From Chloroflexota bacterium (GTDB lineage: Bacteria > Chloroflexota > Dehalococcoidia > Tepidiformales > Tepidiformaceae), in NCBI GenBank assembly GCA_025350285.1, contig JANXYE010000255.1, positions 1 through 5,949 of the forward strand: a stretch of 5,949 nucleotides of DNA, written 5' to 3'. Every line of letters begins with the position of its first letter. The stretch's first letter is position 1. Made by a program: the position numbers and the translations under genes. Positions 5,087 to 5,949 of the stretch are shown in pieces. The notes under the pieces were generated by a model. That model saw only the letters and a program-made list of their open reading frames with translations, was not told the origin of the DNA and ran no database searches.

Positions 5087-5899
5087 TCAGGCCCCAGCCT
5101 GTTCGATGGTTTGCCGCGCCTTGCGCGCGGCGCTCGCATCGACCACGAGGCAACCCAGGCGTCCAACCCATTCGCCCGCGGCCTTCGCCCCCTCGTAGGC
5201 CGCGATGGCTGCTCGCGCCCGCTGGACCTCGGCAGGCGTCGGCGTGAACGCGCCGTTCGCCGCACCAGCCATCACCGCATCCGCGAGGATGACCCCCGCG
5301 AACCCGTCGTTCGCGAGCTGTCCGAGTTCGAACGCGTTCGCTTTCACGAGCGGTAAGCCATCGACCGCCCGGGCGGCCGCGACAACAAGCCCCCGGGCAT
5401 AGGCAAGACGTGGACCATGCTCCTCGTCGCGTGCACCGGTGTCGGCCGCGTAAGCCGCGCTGTCGAAGACTAGCCCGCCAACCCGAGGAGCCGCCGCCGC
5501 GATCTCCGCCGCCCGCAGCAGCCCGCGGGCCGTATCGATAACCGGAAACAGGGCGATGCAGCCGGGCTCCATCCCGCGCGTGTACTCAAACTCGCGCAAG
5601 AGCACGGCCGCGTCGCGCACATCCTGCGGCTCGACGGCGTGGGGCAGGAGCACCGCCCCGAGCCCTGGGCCGACAAGCGCGTCGAGGTCGTCACGGAGTT
5701 GCCGTGTGCGCGGATGGTTGACCCAGGCCAGGAGGCCCTTGCCCGCGACTATGGCGGCATCCCTCGCGGTGACTGCCGCCGCACGGCTCTCGGCGCTGGC
5801 GTCGAGCACCGAAATCGCGACCGCGTCGGCGGCCGCGGCCAGCGCCACCCCTCTGGCGTCGCTCCCCAGTGGGCAGCTCACAATCGTCCGAAGCCGCAT
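5087..5899 (-). CDS. CitE/HpcH/HpaI-family protein with divergent active site
   Basis: The 270-residue protein follows the CitE-like (citrate lyase beta / malyl-CoA lyase) TIM-barrel layout. It has WVNHPRTRQLRDDLDALV (59-76), GAVLLPHAVEPQDV (81-94), ALFPVIDTARGLLRAAEIA (116-134), LVFDSAAYAADTGA (143-156), ARGLVVAAARA (168-178) and, near the end, FTPTPAEVQRARAAI (218-232). The residues usually used for catalysis are changed: Trp59 stands for the Arg of VRVN, His87 for the Lys of LPK, Asp122 for the Mg-binding Glu of IET, and Ala149 for the Mg-binding Asp of FGxxD. It probably binds a related ligand or acts differently from true lyases. ATG 5899 overlaps the upstream stop as TAATG, with AGGCGGG before it. 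It is followed closely by the OsmC-family gene. Family likely, activity unknown. Confidence 0.82.
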   Translation of the reverse strand: MRLRTIVSCPLGSDARGVALAAAADAVAISVLDASAESRAAAVTARDAAIVAGKGLLAWVNHPRTRQLRDDLDALVGPGLGAVLLPHAVEPQDVRDAAVLLREFEYTRGMEPGCIALFPVIDTARGLLRAAEIAAAAPRVGGLVFDSAAYAADTGARDEEHGPRLAYARGLVVAAARAVDGLPLVKANAFELGQLANDGFAGVILADAVMAGAANGAFTPTPAEVQRARAAIAAYEGAKAAGEWVGRLGCLVVDASAARKARQTIEQAGA

Positions 5900-5949
5900 T
5901 AGGCCCGCCTCGCGCCGTAGGCGCCGCCAGTGAGAGACGAAGGTGGTTG
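5899..5949 (-). CDS. C-terminal end of an unidentified upstream gene
   Basis: A minus-strand frame enters from the right edge and reads QPPSSLTGGAYGARRA before TAA at 5901-5899. That stop overlaps the ATG of the CitE-like gene as TAATG, a common arrangement for coupled operon genes, and this is the main support. Sixteen residues are too few to name a family. Confidence 0.4.
   Translation of the reverse strand, partial: QPPSSLTGGAYGARRA

Noticed and set aside
1..5949. tRNA or rRNA genes
   Set aside because: I saw no cloverleaf with a TTC-arm consensus and no rRNA-like segment on either strand.

Overview
The window is GC-rich (by eye a little over 60% G+C). It shows strong Shine-Dalgarno sites, tight gene overlaps and many GTG/TTG starts. 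Tandem family III CoA-transferases, a DUF3237 protein, a CitE-like protein and several toxin-antitoxin pieces would fit a metabolically versatile environmental bacterium. Chloroflexota (Dehalococcoidia-like) or Actinomycetota are my best guesses, but there is no rRNA or other marker gene, so the taxonomy is inference only.

Layout. (1) Positions 1-3153, minus strand: an apparent operon. In transcription order it holds a DUF3237 protein, two CaiB/BaiF (family III) CoA-transferase genes overlapping by 4 bp, and the start of a RelE/HigB-type toxin that runs off the left edge. The first CoA-transferase lacks the catalytic aspartate and the second has it, so they probably form a heteromer. (2) Positions 3154-3372: a divergent intergenic region with an extended -10 box for the minus-strand operon, a long near-perfect palindrome (3257-3293), and a -10-like box just before the plus-strand gene. 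(3) Positions 3373-3705, plus strand: an adrenodoxin-type [2Fe-2S] ferredoxin, the only plus-strand gene. (4) Positions 3706-4627: a decayed region. It contains a roughly 225-bp element bounded by imperfect inverted repeats with two internal hairpins, a 13-codon hicA remnant, an apparently intact hicB, and the C-terminal remnant of a sulfatase-like gene carrying an in-frame amber codon. (5) Positions 4628-5949, minus strand: an OsmC-family protein, a CitE/HpcH-like protein with a degenerate active site, and the last codons of another gene, all tightly spaced as in an operon.

How the genes fit together. The CoA-transferase pair probably moves CoA between organic acids for degradation of an unidentified carboxylic acid. 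The CitE-like gene belongs to a superfamily of acyl-CoA lyases, but it sits in a separate transcription unit and has lost key metal-binding residues. The most notable points are the asymmetric CoA-transferase pair, the broken hicBA locus beside an inverted-repeat element, a possible CTG-initiated leaderless hicB, and the degenerate CitE paralogue. I saw no clear new defence or mobile system. The unexplained part is the structured element at 3794-4018.
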